In this document: positions 7,124 through 16,375 of the stretch, one piece after another
Layout: the number at the start of each line of letters is the position of its first letter
Position numbering within the stretch: the first letter of the stretch is position 1
Origin: Caecibacter massiliensis
GTDB taxonomy: Bacteria; Bacillota; Negativicutes; Veillonellales; Megasphaeraceae
Assembly (NCBI GenBank): GCA_900095875.1
Contig: LT608311.1
Location: forward strand, 2,607,197-2,649,084
DNA: 41,888 nucleotides
Reading direction: 5' to 3'
The notes under the pieces: model-generated
Seen by the model: only the letters and a program-made list of their open reading frames with translations
The model's database searches: none
What the model was told of the DNA's origin: nothing
Translations under genes and position numbers: made by a program

Positions 7124-8361
7124 GACGAACTCCTTTCTCCGCCCGGGACGGGATCATAGGCGGCTGTCATAATATACACGGGATTCTGGGCCATCATCAT
7201 ATGGCTGCTGCCTACGTGACGGGACCGGGCCGTCATGACCTGGGTGATATCCAGCGTATAGTCCGGTCGGCCTGCATAATACGCCGTGACCGCCGCCAGT
7301 GTTTCTACAGTGATAGCCGTCATGACGATGCGGCAGGCCCGGTTCTTGCGGTATATTTCATCCAGTATAGCCGGTATATTCCCCTTCGTCCCGCCAATAA
7401 AGGCATATTCCGGCGCATCTGCCACACTGGGCAGTGTCCGGGCAGCATTCCCGGGAACGACGGTCACGTTGGACAAGGCAAACCGGTCTATATTGGCTGT
7501 AAGGACAGACAGGGCTTCTTCATCGATTTCAAAGGCAAAGATTTCCCCCGCCGGTGCCAGCAGTGCCAGTTCCACCGTACAGGAACCGGTGCCGGCTCCG
7601 ATATCATACATAACGGCCTGGGGAGACGGCGCCAGACGGGACAGGGCAATACTGCGGATTTCCTGCTTGGTCATAGGCGCCTTGCCGCGGATAAAAGACT
7701 CGTCGGGAAGGCCGTGGACCGGACGATGCCAGGGCCGGGCCTTATCGTTCCAGATCATCATGACGGCCAGCGAGCCCTCTTCCTTCAGCCCGGCCAGTTC
7801 TTCTGCCGTGCCCCTGGCTACGTGTTCATCTTCATAAGACAGTCGGTATCCCACGGCAACCCGGGCCTGTCCCAGACCAGCACGACAGAGCATGCGGCAC
7901 AAGGCGGCCGGCGTGTCACTGCCACCGGTAAGGCAGAATACCTTCCCATGATGGCGCACGGCTTCTGTCAGGGAATCGCGGCGGCCATGGCGGCTGACAA
8001 TATAGGTATCATGCCAGTTCGTCTGCAGGAGAGCGGCGAAATACACCAGACTGCTGATGCCGGGTATGCGGACGATATGACAGTCCGGCAAGTCCCGGAT
8101 GAGAGACGCCAGGCTGTAAAACCCGACGTCGCCCGATACGAGGACAGCCATAGGGCCGCCGTCCGGAAGGAGAGACAGGGCCAGCTCATATATTTCATCT
8201 TTTTTATACGTATATACGAGTCGTTTGCCCGCTGCCGCATACGGCTCCACCATGCGCCGGTCTCCCACCAGGACCGGGCAGGCTGCAATAGCAGAACGGG
8301 CCCGGTCTGTCAGATATTCCGGATTTCCCGGACCGATACCGATGACATAGATATCCATCAT
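7114..8361 (-). CDS. cbiET: CbiE-CbiT fusion, precorrin-6Y/7 C5,15-methyltransferase (decarboxylating)
   Basis: 415 residues. The N-terminal half (to ~200) is a CbiE-type tetrapyrrole methylase with IGIGPGNPEYLTDRA and VSGDVGFYSLA. The C-terminal half starts near GKAPMTKQEIRSIAL and is CbiT, a Rossmann methyltransferase with DIGAGTGSCTVELA. The fusion methylates C5 and C15 and decarboxylates the ring C acetate, as CobL does. ATG at 8361 (or 8358) follows GAGGAG. Lies between cbiJ and cbiA with a 10-bp overlap to the latter. Confidence 0.95.
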   Translation of the reverse strand: MMDIYVIGIGPGNPEYLTDRARSAIAACPVLVGDRRMVEPYAAAGKRLVYTYKKDEIYELALSLLPDGGPMAVLVSGDVGFYSLASLIRDLPDCHIVRIPGISSLVYFAALLQTNWHDTYIVSRHGRRDSLTEAVRHHGKVFCLTGGSDTPAALCRMLCRAGLGQARVAVGYRLSYEDEHVARGTAEELAGLKEEGSLAVMMIWNDKARPWHRPVHGLPDESFIRGKAPMTKQEIRSIALSRLAPSPQAVMYDIGAGTGSCTVELALLAPAGEIFAFEIDEEALSVLTANIDRFALSNVTVVPGNAARTLPSVADAPEYAFIGGTKGNIPAILDEIYRKNRACRIVMTAITVETLAAVTAYYAGRPDYTLDITQVMTARSRHVGSSHMMMAQNPVYIMTAAYDPVPGGERSSSCL

Positions 8362-8382
8362 TTCTTCTCCTCTCCGCCTCTC

Positions 8383-9141
8383 TCAGGAATCGTGCCAAAG
8401 GGCCTCGAGCTGCTCCTTGACGGCCTGCAGTGAATCCCCCGTTTCCGCTGGCCGCCCGACGACGATCAGCCGGGCACCGGCCATACGGGCCGCCTCCTGT
8501 TTTTCTGCAAATCCGCCCGGTTTTCCCGAATCCTTGGTAATGACATACCGGCTGTGATACTGACGGAACATGGCGGCGTTCAATTCCGTAGAAAAAGGCC
8601 CCTGCATACAGATGATATGTCCTGGCACATATCCCAGGGACAAGGCCCGGTCCAGCGAATCCCTGAGCGGCAGGATACGCACATAGAGCCGTTTCTCATA
8701 GTCCGGGATATGGGTAAACACGTCGAGATTCTTACTGCCCGTCGTGAGAAAGACCGCTCCTTCCGTATCGCTGAGAAAATCCGCTGCCTCTTCCATGGAA
8801 TAAACTGATACGGCGTCTCCATGGGGAAATGCCGGCCGTGTCACGCGGATATAGGAAACGCGGCGGCGCATACATGCCGTGCGGCAGTTGCCAGTTACGA
8901 CAGCCGCATAGGGATGACTGGCATCTACGACATGAGAAATGGCGTGCTCCAGCAGGAATCGTTCCATATCCTCTTCGGTCAGGCGGCCGGTCCACACCGT
9001 CAGCGACGGCCATGACGGAATCAGGGATGCACCGTATGCCGTGGCCACAGTGACATACGTCGGAATGCCCCGGCTTCCGGCATAAGCGGCCAGTTCCCGG
9101 CCTTCAGTCGTCCCGCCGATGATCCAAAGCGTCCCCGTCAC
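8383..9141 (-). CDS. cbiJ: Cobalt-precorrin-6A reductase
   Basis: 252 residues. It carries the family motifs in order: GGTTEGREL near the start, DASHPYA (residues ~73-79), TTGSKNL, KDSGKPGGFAEK and IVVGRP. It uses NAD(P)H to reduce cobalt-precorrin-6A to 6B. The start at 9141 overlaps the cbiH stop by 4 nt. Length and motif order are normal for CbiJ/CobK. Confidence 0.93.
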   Translation of the reverse strand: MTGTLWIIGGTTEGRELAAYAGSRGIPTYVTVATAYGASLIPSWPSLTVWTGRLTEEDMERFLLEHAISHVVDASHPYAAVVTGNCRTACMRRRVSYIRVTRPAFPHGDAVSVYSMEEAADFLSDTEGAVFLTTGSKNLDVFTHIPDYEKRLYVRILPLRDSLDRALSLGYVPGHIICMQGPFSTELNAAMFRQYHSRYVITKDSGKPGGFAEKQEAARMAGARLIVVGRPAETGDSLQAVKEQLEALWHDS

Positions 9142-9872
9142 AGCAGCGTATACCCGCGGGGCGTCACCATGTGGCCGTCTATGAGTTCTGTCTGGCTGTT
9201 GCCGATGAATACGGTCGTAAACATATCCACCGGCACATGCTGCAGTTCGCCCAGTGTCATGATCGCCGCGTCTTCTCCCTTCCGGCCAATGTGACGGACC
9301 AGGCCGGCCGGGACGGATCCATTCTGGTGCCGCAAGATGATGGCACAGGCCTTCTGGAGATAATCGGCCCGTTTGTGGCTTCCCGGATTGTACAGGCAGA
9401 TGACAAAATCAGCAGCTGCGGCACAGTCCAGGCGCTTTTCGATGGTTTCCCACGGCGTCATGAGGTCGCTCAGGGAAATGAGGCAGAAATCGTTCATGAG
9501 CGGGGCACCCAGACGGGCTGCGCCGGAACAGGCCGCCGTGATTCCCGGTATGACCGTGATATCCACGTCGGGATAGGCCGCGCCCAGCTGATAAATAAGG
9601 CCGGCCATGCCGTAGACGCCGGCGTCACCACTGGATATGAGGGCGACAGAGGCGCCCTGCTGTGCCCGTTCCAGGGCCATGCGGCAGCGGTCGGTCTCCT
9701 TGGTCATGCCCGTAATGATGTATTCTTTATCGGGATAATCGTCCCGAATGAGGTCAATGTACGTCTGATAACCGGCGATGACATCACACTCTTTTAGTAC
9801 ACAGGCGGCCCGGAATGTCATTTCATCACGCGACCCGGGACCGATGCCGATGACATATACGTTCTTCTTCAT
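9138..9872 (-). CDS. cbiH: Cobalt-factor III C17-methyltransferase
   Basis: 244 residues of the tetrapyrrole methylase fold: VIGIGPGSRDEMTFRA, ISSGDAGVYGMAGLIYQ, VIPGITAACSGAARLGAPL and FVICLYNPGSHKR, the last typical of CbiH/CobJ. It methylates C17 and drives ring contraction. ATG at 9872 lies 4 nt after the cbiG stop. No extra C-terminal iron-sulfur extension is present, so this is the short form. Confidence 0.95.
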   Translation of the reverse strand: MKKNVYVIGIGPGSRDEMTFRAACVLKECDVIAGYQTYIDLIRDDYPDKEYIITGMTKETDRCRMALERAQQGASVALISSGDAGVYGMAGLIYQLGAAYPDVDITVIPGITAACSGAARLGAPLMNDFCLISLSDLMTPWETIEKRLDCAAAADFVICLYNPGSHKRADYLQKACAIILRHQNGSVPAGLVRHIGRKGEDAAIMTLGELQHVPVDMFTTVFIGNSQTELIDGHMVTPRGYTLL

Positions 9873-9876
9873 ATGG

Positions 9877-10932
9877 TCACTCCATCATTTCAAAATTGAC
9901 GCAGAATTCTTCGCAGGCAATGGCCAGCGTCACGCCATCGCGGACGGTTTTATGCAGCAGGAGCCGTCCTCCACGGCTGGCCAGTACGGCAGCCCGTTCG
10001 CAGACATTATCGGTCCCCGTCGTTTTCTGTACGAACCGGGACGAGGCAAATCCCAGGCCCGGTGCCGCATTGAGCTGCCCGGCCGAGTAAAACTGGATGG
10101 GGATGGCATTGTTCCTGGCAAAATGCAACAGGCCCTTTTCCTGCTTCTTGATGTCAATAGTCGCTATATCGGCGACGAGGTTCAGGCCGATGCGCAGGCG
10201 CCGCAGCTCGCGCAGTACGAGGCGGCTGATGGCTTCTTCCAGCGTATCCTTGCGGCAGCCGATGCCCAGATGGATGATGCGCGGCCGGAGCACGACTGTT
10301 TCGGCAAAGGGATAACAGTCCTGGCTGAGAGTAATGGCCATGCCCAGAGGCCCCGATGGCTGCATTTCCAGTCCTTCCGGCAACGTACCTTCTACGGGAA
10401 AATCACTGTATACCCCGACGGGGCCGCCGTCCAAAAGTCCTGCCGAGAATGCCTTGGCTTCCCGCATGGACGAAATGACCATGTGATTCCGTGCCGCCCA
10501 TTCATCGACGGCAAAGAGATGGTTGACATCGGTCGCCGTCGTAATGACCGGCTGGCCATGAAGATAGCCGGCCAGTTTGCGCGTCATCTGATTGGCCCCG
10601 CCTATATGCCCCGAAAGGAGGGGAATGACGTACTGCCCTTTTTCATCGATGACCAGGACAGCCGGATCGGTCGTTTTGCTCTTTATATAAGGAGCAATAC
10701 TGCGCACGGCAATACCGGAAGCCCCGATAAAGACCAGCAGTTCTGCCCCGGAAAAGGCCTGACCGGTACAGCTGGCCAGATCCGGCTCGATTTCTTCCAG
10801 CTGGGAATCGAGCGATACAAATTTTTTCCCTGTCAATGCCCGGACCTGCCAGCCACACAGTTTCAGATACGACTGTATGGAAATACTGAGTCTGGCGCCG
10901 CGCCGGGTAAAGGAAAACAACACTGCCTTCAT
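9877..10932 (-). CDS. cbiG: Cobalt-precorrin-5A hydrolase
   Basis: 351 residues. The core GASGIAVRSIAPYIKSKTTD is followed by VIPLLSGHIGGANQMTRKLA, and the C-terminal domain has GIGCRKDT and a GLGFASSRFV-type stretch. CbiG opens the delta-lactone and releases the C2 unit as acetaldehyde, a step found only in the anaerobic pathway. Located between cbiF and cbiH. Normal single-protein form, not fused to CbiH. Confidence 0.95.
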   Translation of the reverse strand: MKAVLFSFTRRGARLSISIQSYLKLCGWQVRALTGKKFVSLDSQLEEIEPDLASCTGQAFSGAELLVFIGASGIAVRSIAPYIKSKTTDPAVLVIDEKGQYVIPLLSGHIGGANQMTRKLAGYLHGQPVITTATDVNHLFAVDEWAARNHMVISSMREAKAFSAGLLDGGPVGVYSDFPVEGTLPEGLEMQPSGPLGMAITLSQDCYPFAETVVLRPRIIHLGIGCRKDTLEEAISRLVLRELRRLRIGLNLVADIATIDIKKQEKGLLHFARNNAIPIQFYSAGQLNAAPGLGFASSRFVQKTTGTDNVCERAAVLASRGGRLLLHKTVRDGVTLAIACEEFCVNFEMME

Positions 10933-10955
10933 CGTTTCTTCACCTCTTACACGAA

Positions 10956-11711
10956 CTATTGGGACGCTTTGCGGAATCCATGAGTAAAGGATGGATCATA
11001 CAACTTACTCCGGTCGTAGGAACCATCGAGGAAATCACCGACCAGGATGAGCGCGGTCCGGGTAATACCGGCAGCTGCCGCCGTTTCCGCCAGGGTCGCC
11101 ACCGTACAGGGACAGACCCGTTCATCCGGCCAGGATGCCTTGTAGACGATAGCCGCCGGCGTGTCCTCTGCATAGCCGCCACGGATGAGCTCGTCCTGCA
11201 GCTTGTCCAGAAGACCTGTACTGAGGAAAATGACCATCGTCGCATGATGGGCGGCATAGTCGGCAATGCGCTGACCGTCTGGCACGGGAGTCCGGCCTTC
11301 CATGCGGGTGATGATGACCGACTGGCTGATGCCGGGCAGGGTGTATTCCTTGCGGACGGCAGCGGCGGCGGCAGAAAAGGAACTGACGCCGGGAACGTAC
11401 GTATAGGCGATGTGCCGCTGGTCCAGGGCATCCATCTGTTCGCGGATAGCCCCGTACAGGCTGGGATCGCCCGTATGCAGGCGGACCGTCATCCTGCCCG
11501 CTGCTTCGGCCTGTTCCATTTCCTGCAGGACGTCTTCCAACGTCATGGAGGCGCTGTTGCAGATGCGGCATCCTTCTTTGGCAAACTGGAGCAGCTCTGG
11601 ATTGACCAGCGATCCGGCATAGATGATGAGGTCTGCTTTTTCAAGCAGTTTCTGGCCCCGTACGGTAATGAGATCGACGGCTCCCGGGCCGGCTCCGACA
11701 AAATATATCAT
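10956..11711 (-). CDS. cbiF: Cobalt-precorrin-4 C11-methyltransferase
   Basis: 251 residues: IYFVGAGPGAVDLITVRG, IIYAGSLVNPELL, LHTGDPSLYGAIREQM and VPGVSSFSAAAAA, all diagnostic of CbiF/CobM. It transfers a methyl group from SAM to C11. I chose ATG at 11711 because it overlaps the cbiL stop by 4 nt and begins at the conserved N-terminus; an in-frame start at 11783 would lie within cbiL. Confidence 0.95.
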   Translation of the reverse strand: MIYFVGAGPGAVDLITVRGQKLLEKADLIIYAGSLVNPELLQFAKEGCRICNSASMTLEDVLQEMEQAEAAGRMTVRLHTGDPSLYGAIREQMDALDQRHIAYTYVPGVSSFSAAAAAVRKEYTLPGISQSVIITRMEGRTPVPDGQRIADYAAHHATMVIFLSTGLLDKLQDELIRGGYAEDTPAAIVYKASWPDERVCPCTVATLAETAAAAGITRTALILVGDFLDGSYDRSKLYDPSFTHGFRKASQ

Positions 11712-12424
11712 AGGTTCTCCTCCTGTCTTACGAGAATCACAGAAAAATACCCCGTATCGTCTGCCTTTCGTAAATCCGTGCATACCCGTTCCCCCGGAAG
11801 ACCACAGCGTTCTACCAGGGAAGCGTGCTGCAAAAGTCCTGCGTCCTGCAGTTGTTCCTTGAGGGCGCCCATATGGCGGGGTACTTTCATGAGGACCTTG
11901 CTCCCCCGTACGGCGAGAAGGTCCGGCAGATCGTCCCGTCCGGCCGGTACGATGAGAAGGGGTTCATCCTTTTCACACAGGGGCTGGCCCAGACGGGCGG
12001 CAGCCGCCGAGAAGCTGGTAATGCCCGGAATGACGACGGTTTCATAACCGCGGCGGCGGATTTCTTTCTGGATATACATGCACGATGCGTAAACCGTCGG
12101 GCAGCCGAGAGTAATGAGGGCGATATCGCATCCCCCGTCGAGGACGGCAGCCACCTTGTCTGATGCATCGCTGTGCGCTTTTCGAAGCTGATTGGCATCG
12201 CGGGTCATGGGAAAGGTCAGGGACAGGATATCCTTTTCTTCCAGATGCAGCCCTTCCTGCCGGGCCGCGGCTTCTTTCAGGATGGCGGCAGCAGTCTGAC
12301 GGCCGCTCTGGTCTTCGGGCAATGCCAGCACCGGGCAGCGGCACAGGGCATGCCAGGCTTTAAAAGTCACTAGTTCCGGATCTCCCGGCCCCATGCCGAC
12401 GCAGTATAACGTTCCTTGTTTCAT
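11708..12424 (-). CDS. cbiL: Cobalt-factor II C20-methyltransferase
   Basis: 238 residues: CVGMGPGDPELVTFKA at the N-terminus, DIALITLGCPTVYAS around residue 95 and ETVVIPGITSFSAAAARLG. It catalyses the first committed methylation after cobalt insertion. It overlaps cbiD by 4 nt. Being encoded second in the cbi block, it shows the operon is not ordered by pathway step. Confidence 0.95.
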   Translation of the reverse strand: MKQGTLYCVGMGPGDPELVTFKAWHALCRCPVLALPEDQSGRQTAAAILKEAAARQEGLHLEEKDILSLTFPMTRDANQLRKAHSDASDKVAAVLDGGCDIALITLGCPTVYASCMYIQKEIRRRGYETVVIPGITSFSAAAARLGQPLCEKDEPLLIVPAGRDDLPDLLAVRGSKVLMKVPRHMGALKEQLQDAGLLQHASLVERCGLPGERVCTDLRKADDTGYFSVILVRQEENL

Positions 12425-13557
12425 TCAGCCTTCTCCTTCTGGTGAAAGGCCAGCAGTTCCTCTGCGCGGGGAGTCTGGGCCAGCACACCGTAACGATTAG
12501 AAAACATCATGGCACCGCAGCGGATTTCGCCGTGGACCCGCTGGTCCATGTAATATTGGATTTTTCCGGCTGCCGCCGTCATGACCGGTCCGAGCAGCTG
12601 CGCTTCTATCAGTATCTCTATGGCCGTATCGGTCGTCGTACATTCATATATGCGGCGGCCCGTATCACGGCCGGCACCGCACAGCATGGCCTGGAGAGCC
12701 ATGAATTCCATGCGCCCGTCTGCATAAAGGGAATGGGTGTTCATGATGCCCATCGCCAGTTTGATGAGTTTTCCCGTATGGCCGATGAGCAGGACATCTT
12801 CAAATCCTTTATAGACGGCATAGTCGAGGAGTTCGCCGACGTAATTGCTGCAGGTGACACGCTGGGAGACATCGAGATGCAGCACATCGCGGCTGAAATC
12901 GACGCCATAGTTGCCAAAAAAAGCAAGGAGGTGGCGGACGCCGTCAGCCTTGCGGGAGTTCATTTCCGTATGGATCGTATCAATCAGAGCCTGCTCGCTC
13001 ATGGGATCGACAATGCCCGATGTCCCCAGGACCGACAGTCCCCCTTCAATGCCCAGGCGGGGATTGAACGTACGGGCTGCCAGGGTCTCTCCTCCGGGAA
13101 TGGAAATGGTGACGACCAGTCCGCCCGTATAACCGGCCCTTTGTGCTTCCCTGCGCACCGCTTCTTCTATCATGCGCCGCGGCGTCGGATTGATGGCAGG
13201 ACCTCCCTTGGGACAGGAAAGGCCATCACGGGTCACACGGCCCACACCGGGACCGCCGCAGAGGCGGATGCCCTCTCCGGTCTTTTCTACCGTTGCGAAG
13301 ACGAGCATGCCGTCGGTAATATCCGGGTCATCGCCACTGTCCTTGCGGATGGCACAGGTCACCCGGTCCGGGCCGATAGACACCTCTTCCGGCTCCAGTT
13401 CCAGACCGATACCCCGGGGCGTCATGAGGCGCACGATGGCAACGGGCATTCCCGTAAAGAGCATGCGGGCGGCAGCCTTGGCGGCAGCGGCAGCACAACT
13501 GCCGGTCGTATAGCCGCAGCGTAATTTTTTTCCTTGTACGATTTTGTAAGTATCCAT
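12421..13557 (-). CDS. cbiD: Cobalt-precorrin-5B C1-methyltransferase
   Basis: 378 residues beginning with the hallmark LRCGYTTGSCAAAAAKAA, then GGPGVGRVTRDGL and a glycine-rich LIGHTGKLIKLA motif. It methylates C1 in the anaerobic pathway. The ATG at 13557 has no clear Shine-Dalgarno sequence, unlike every other gene of the operon (upstream reads ATATACAGAAAACA), so its translation may depend on coupling or a special leader. It is preceded by a 78-nt gap with a palindrome. Confidence 0.95.
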   Translation of the reverse strand: MDTYKIVQGKKLRCGYTTGSCAAAAAKAAARMLFTGMPVAIVRLMTPRGIGLELEPEEVSIGPDRVTCAIRKDSGDDPDITDGMLVFATVEKTGEGIRLCGGPGVGRVTRDGLSCPKGGPAINPTPRRMIEEAVRREAQRAGYTGGLVVTISIPGGETLAARTFNPRLGIEGGLSVLGTSGIVDPMSEQALIDTIHTEMNSRKADGVRHLLAFFGNYGVDFSRDVLHLDVSQRVTCSNYVGELLDYAVYKGFEDVLLIGHTGKLIKLAMGIMNTHSLYADGRMEFMALQAMLCGAGRDTGRRIYECTTTDTAIEILIEAQLLGPVMTAAAGKIQYYMDQRVHGEIRCGAMMFSNRYGVLAQTPRAEELLAFHQKEKAE

Positions 13558-13635
13558 TGTTTTCTGTATATAGATTTCTGTATAGTATATACTATTTTTC
13601 TCAATTATAACATGAACTATGCCGGCCTGCTACCC
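13558..13635 (-). promoter_or_regulatory. Gap between btuD and cbiD with palindrome and possible internal promoter
   Basis: The only gap longer than 30 nt inside the superoperon. It has a perfect 14-bp palindrome ATAGTATATACTAT (13582-13595), a repeated TTTCTGTATA (13561-13570 and 13575-13584), and on the minus strand a TATAAT (13609-13604) without a good -35. No terminator hairpin is visible. It may be a second promoter or operator for the cbi genes. Confidence 0.45.
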
Positions 13636-14412
13636 TCAAAAGACGAGGACCCGGCGGCCCGAAGCCGTGACGGCCGCTTCACCGGACACGGAAAACACGT
13701 CGTGTATCATCTCCGGCGTGATGACATCCTGCGGACGGCCCTGGGCGACGATGCGGCCCTCTTTCATGACCAGCGTGCGCCGGCTGTAGCGGAGGGCCTG
13801 ATTCATATCGTGCAGGACGAGGACAATGGTCAGATGGAGCGTTTCGTTGAGCTGCTGCAAGAGTTCCAAGATATCCAGCTGGTGGCGGATATCGAGGTAC
13901 GTCGTCGGTTCATCGAGGAGCAGGATCTGCGGCTCCTGGGCCAGGGTCATGGCCAGAAAGGCCCGCTGCTGTTCGCCGCCCGATAAAGTATGTACCAGGC
14001 GGTCCCGGCAGGACCGGATGCCGGCATCGGCCATGGCTTTTTCGATAATATCCCGTTCCTGCATGGAAGGACGGCGGTAAAACGTCCGGTAGGGAAACCG
14101 GCCCAGACTGACCAGTTCGTACACGGTCATGTCTTCCGGGATATCGTGTTTCTGTGTCAGGATTGCCATGCGGCGTGCCAGCTGGCGGCGGCTGTATGAC
14201 GAAAGAGGCCGTCCCTCGAGAAAAGCCTGTCCGGACTGGGGCCGGATCATATGACAGAGCACTTTGAGGAGCGTGCTTTTGCCGCATCCATTCGGTCCGA
14301 TGATGGAGAGAAACTCTCCCGATACCACGCTCAGACTGATATCATGCAGGACCGGTACATGTCCCAGCGTTACCGATATATGGTCCAGACTCAGAGCCTG
14401 CGGTGTATCCAT
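13636..14412 (-). CDS. btuD: Corrinoid/iron-siderophore ABC transporter ATPase (BtuD-like)
   Basis: 258 residues with Walker A GPNGCGKST (39-47), Q-loop LTQKHDIP, signature LSGGEQQRAFLAMTLA, Walker B ILLLDEPTTYLD and switch histidine in VLHDMNQAL. This is the FecE/BtuD/FhuC class of importer ATPase. ATG at 14412 overlaps the permease stop as TGATG and is better spaced from AGGAGG than the GTG at 14415. The substrate is assigned as corrinoid from the riboswitch and operon. Confidence 0.9.
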   Translation of the reverse strand: MDTPQALSLDHISVTLGHVPVLHDISLSVVSGEFLSIIGPNGCGKSTLLKVLCHMIRPQSGQAFLEGRPLSSYSRRQLARRMAILTQKHDIPEDMTVYELVSLGRFPYRTFYRRPSMQERDIIEKAMADAGIRSCRDRLVHTLSGGEQQRAFLAMTLAQEPQILLLDEPTTYLDIRHQLDILELLQQLNETLHLTIVLVLHDMNQALRYSRRTLVMKEGRIVAQGRPQDVITPEMIHDVFSVSGEAAVTASGRRVLVF

Positions 14413-15395
14413 CACACGTCCCTCCTAAGAAGATACAGAAAAAACGGTGCGCCCAAAAGCGCCATGATAATGCCGACGGGCAGTTCCACCGGCGCCAGGA
14501 TGATCCGAGCCACCGTATCGCACCAGGTCACGACAGCCATGCCCAGAAGGGCCGATCCCGGTATGATATAGCGGTAATCCGTCCCTCCCAGGAGGCGGAC
14601 CATATGGGGCACGATGAGGCCGACAAATCCCAGGAGCCCGGCCACGCTGACGGCACTGGCCGCCAAAAGCGCGGCAATGGCTGTCAGTCCCAGCCGTGCC
14701 CGCTCGACCGATAGCCCCAGGCCGCGGGCCATGTCATCGCCGAGCTGCAGGAGATTGAGATAGGAAGCTCCAAACAGGGACAAAGCCAGCCCCGTCAGGG
14801 TGTACGGCACGATGAGGGTCACGTCATTCCAGCTGCGGGCAGCCAGCCCTCCTACCATCCACAGCAGGGCGCCGTGTACGCGGTCACTGTAAAAGATGAG
14901 CAGACTGGAAATGGCAGCGCCCAGAAAGGCCGACACGGCGACGCCGGCCAGGATGACGCGCACGGGCTTGATGCCATTTTTCCAGGCCAGGATGTAAATC
15001 ATGACAGCTGCCACCATGGCACCCGTAAAGGCAGCGGCCGGCATGAGATACGTATAGGCAGGAAACAGGATGAGGATGGCAATACCCGTAAGACCGGCCC
15101 CGGACGAAATGCCGATGATATGAGGATCTGCCAGAGGATTGCGCATGACCGCCTGAAGGATCGCCCCGGAAAGGGCCAGATTCATGCCGACCATAGCGCC
15201 GGTCACGGCCCGTGGCAGGCGGATATTCCAGATGATCTGACTCATGGTGCTGCTATCGGGAACGAGGAGAAACTGCAGGGCTGCCGACGCCGTAAGAGAT
15301 GCCGCCCCCTGGGTGACCGACAGGACGATACCCGTAATGGCCAGCAGGGCAAACAGCATAAGCAGGATCAGCCGCTTCAGCCAGCGCCGCCCCAT
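14412..15395 (-). CDS. btuC: Corrinoid ABC transporter permease (BtuC-like)
   Basis: 327 residues with about ten membrane segments. Typical FecCD-family motifs are IRLPRAVTGAMVGMNLALSG, MRNPLADPHIIGISSGAGL and GFVGLIVPHMVRLLGG. It would work as a homodimer with two ATPase subunits. The start overlaps the binding-protein stop by one base (TGATG) and follows GGAGGTG. Single permease gene, so a BtuC2D2 arrangement is likely. Confidence 0.9.
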   Translation of the reverse strand: MGRRWLKRLILLMLFALLAITGIVLSVTQGAASLTASAALQFLLVPDSSTMSQIIWNIRLPRAVTGAMVGMNLALSGAILQAVMRNPLADPHIIGISSGAGLTGIAILILFPAYTYLMPAAAFTGAMVAAVMIYILAWKNGIKPVRVILAGVAVSAFLGAAISSLLIFYSDRVHGALLWMVGGLAARSWNDVTLIVPYTLTGLALSLFGASYLNLLQLGDDMARGLGLSVERARLGLTAIAALLAASAVSVAGLLGFVGLIVPHMVRLLGGTDYRYIIPGSALLGMAVVTWCDTVARIILAPVELPVGIIMALLGAPFFLYLLRRDV

Positions 15396-16363
15396 CAGTG
15401 AAACACCTCCGGATAGACGGTTTTGGCCATATAAGCGACGGCCTGCGGATAATCCAGCCCCGGATTGAGGAGAAACAGATTTTCCGGCAGCACATAGACC
15501 CGCTTCTGCCGCACCGCCGTGAGGGTCTGCCAGGCAGGACTGCTTTCCACGTCCTGCCGGAGCCTTTCTTCGATTTTGTCACTCCGGCCCATAGAGGTGA
15601 TGAAAATGACATCAGGGTCCTTTTCTACGAGTGCTTCCATACTGTACGGCACCTTTTCGGCACTGTTTCCCACCTTGTCCGCCCCGTCCTGTGCTACATT
15701 AGTAAATCCCAGGATGCGGGCGGCATCGCCGGCAATGCTCTTTTCCAGTTCCAGACTGACATGGCTGGGCGTAGCGTGCAAAATGGCGACAGTCAGATGA
15801 TTGTCAGGGATTTTCTCTTTGACAGCCTGTATTTCCTTATCCATGGCAGCGATTTTTTCCTGTGCCATCTCTTCTTTTCCGTAGAGTTTTCCCACCAGTG
15901 TCAGATTCCGTTTTACATCGTCATAGGTCTTCGTCGTCAGAGCAAGAACGGTCACGCCGTTCTGTTCCAGCAGGGGGATGAGTTTCTCATGCTGATTTTT
16001 ATTGGCCAGTACCAGGTCGGGCTGGCAGGCCATGATTTTTTCTACGCTTACATTGTAGACGGGCCCGACTTCAGGGACATCAGCATATCGTTCCGGCAGA
16101 GCCGCCGCATCCGATTGGACTGAAGCCCGTCCGGCAAGATTTCCATCGACGGCATCGGCAAAATTCAGCAGCGACGTGGAAAGGACGACGATGCGCTGCG
16201 GTTTTTCTTTGATTGTCACCGTGCGGCCGGCGTCGTCAGTCACCTGGGCAAAGGCCGGACCGTCCGATGACGGCACCTGTTTTTCCGGTCCGCATCCGGC
16301 AAGTCCCAGACAGGCCAGCATCAGTCCCATACAAACAAAGACGGCAGTCATGCATTTCTTCAT
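15395..16363 (-). CDS. btuF: Corrinoid-binding lipoprotein of ABC importer (BtuF-like)
   Basis: 322 residues. A signal peptide ends in a lipobox (ACLGLAGC), so the protein is lipid-anchored. The mature part has the helical-backbone binding fold of the BtuF/FhuD class: DDAGRTVTIKEKPQRIVVLS, then QPDLVLAN. ATG at 16363 is chosen because AGGAGG lies 8 nt upstream; a GTG at 16372 is too close to it. It hands corrinoid from the receptor to BtuCD. Substrate inferred from context. Confidence 0.88.
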   Translation of the reverse strand: MKKCMTAVFVCMGLMLACLGLAGCGPEKQVPSSDGPAFAQVTDDAGRTVTIKEKPQRIVVLSTSLLNFADAVDGNLAGRASVQSDAAALPERYADVPEVGPVYNVSVEKIMACQPDLVLANKNQHEKLIPLLEQNGVTVLALTTKTYDDVKRNLTLVGKLYGKEEMAQEKIAAMDKEIQAVKEKIPDNHLTVAILHATPSHVSLELEKSIAGDAARILGFTNVAQDGADKVGNSAEKVPYSMEALVEKDPDVIFITSMGRSDKIEERLRQDVESSPAWQTLTAVRQKRVYVLPENLFLLNPGLDYPQAVAYMAKTVYPEVFH

Positions 16364-16375
16364 TCCCGACACCTC

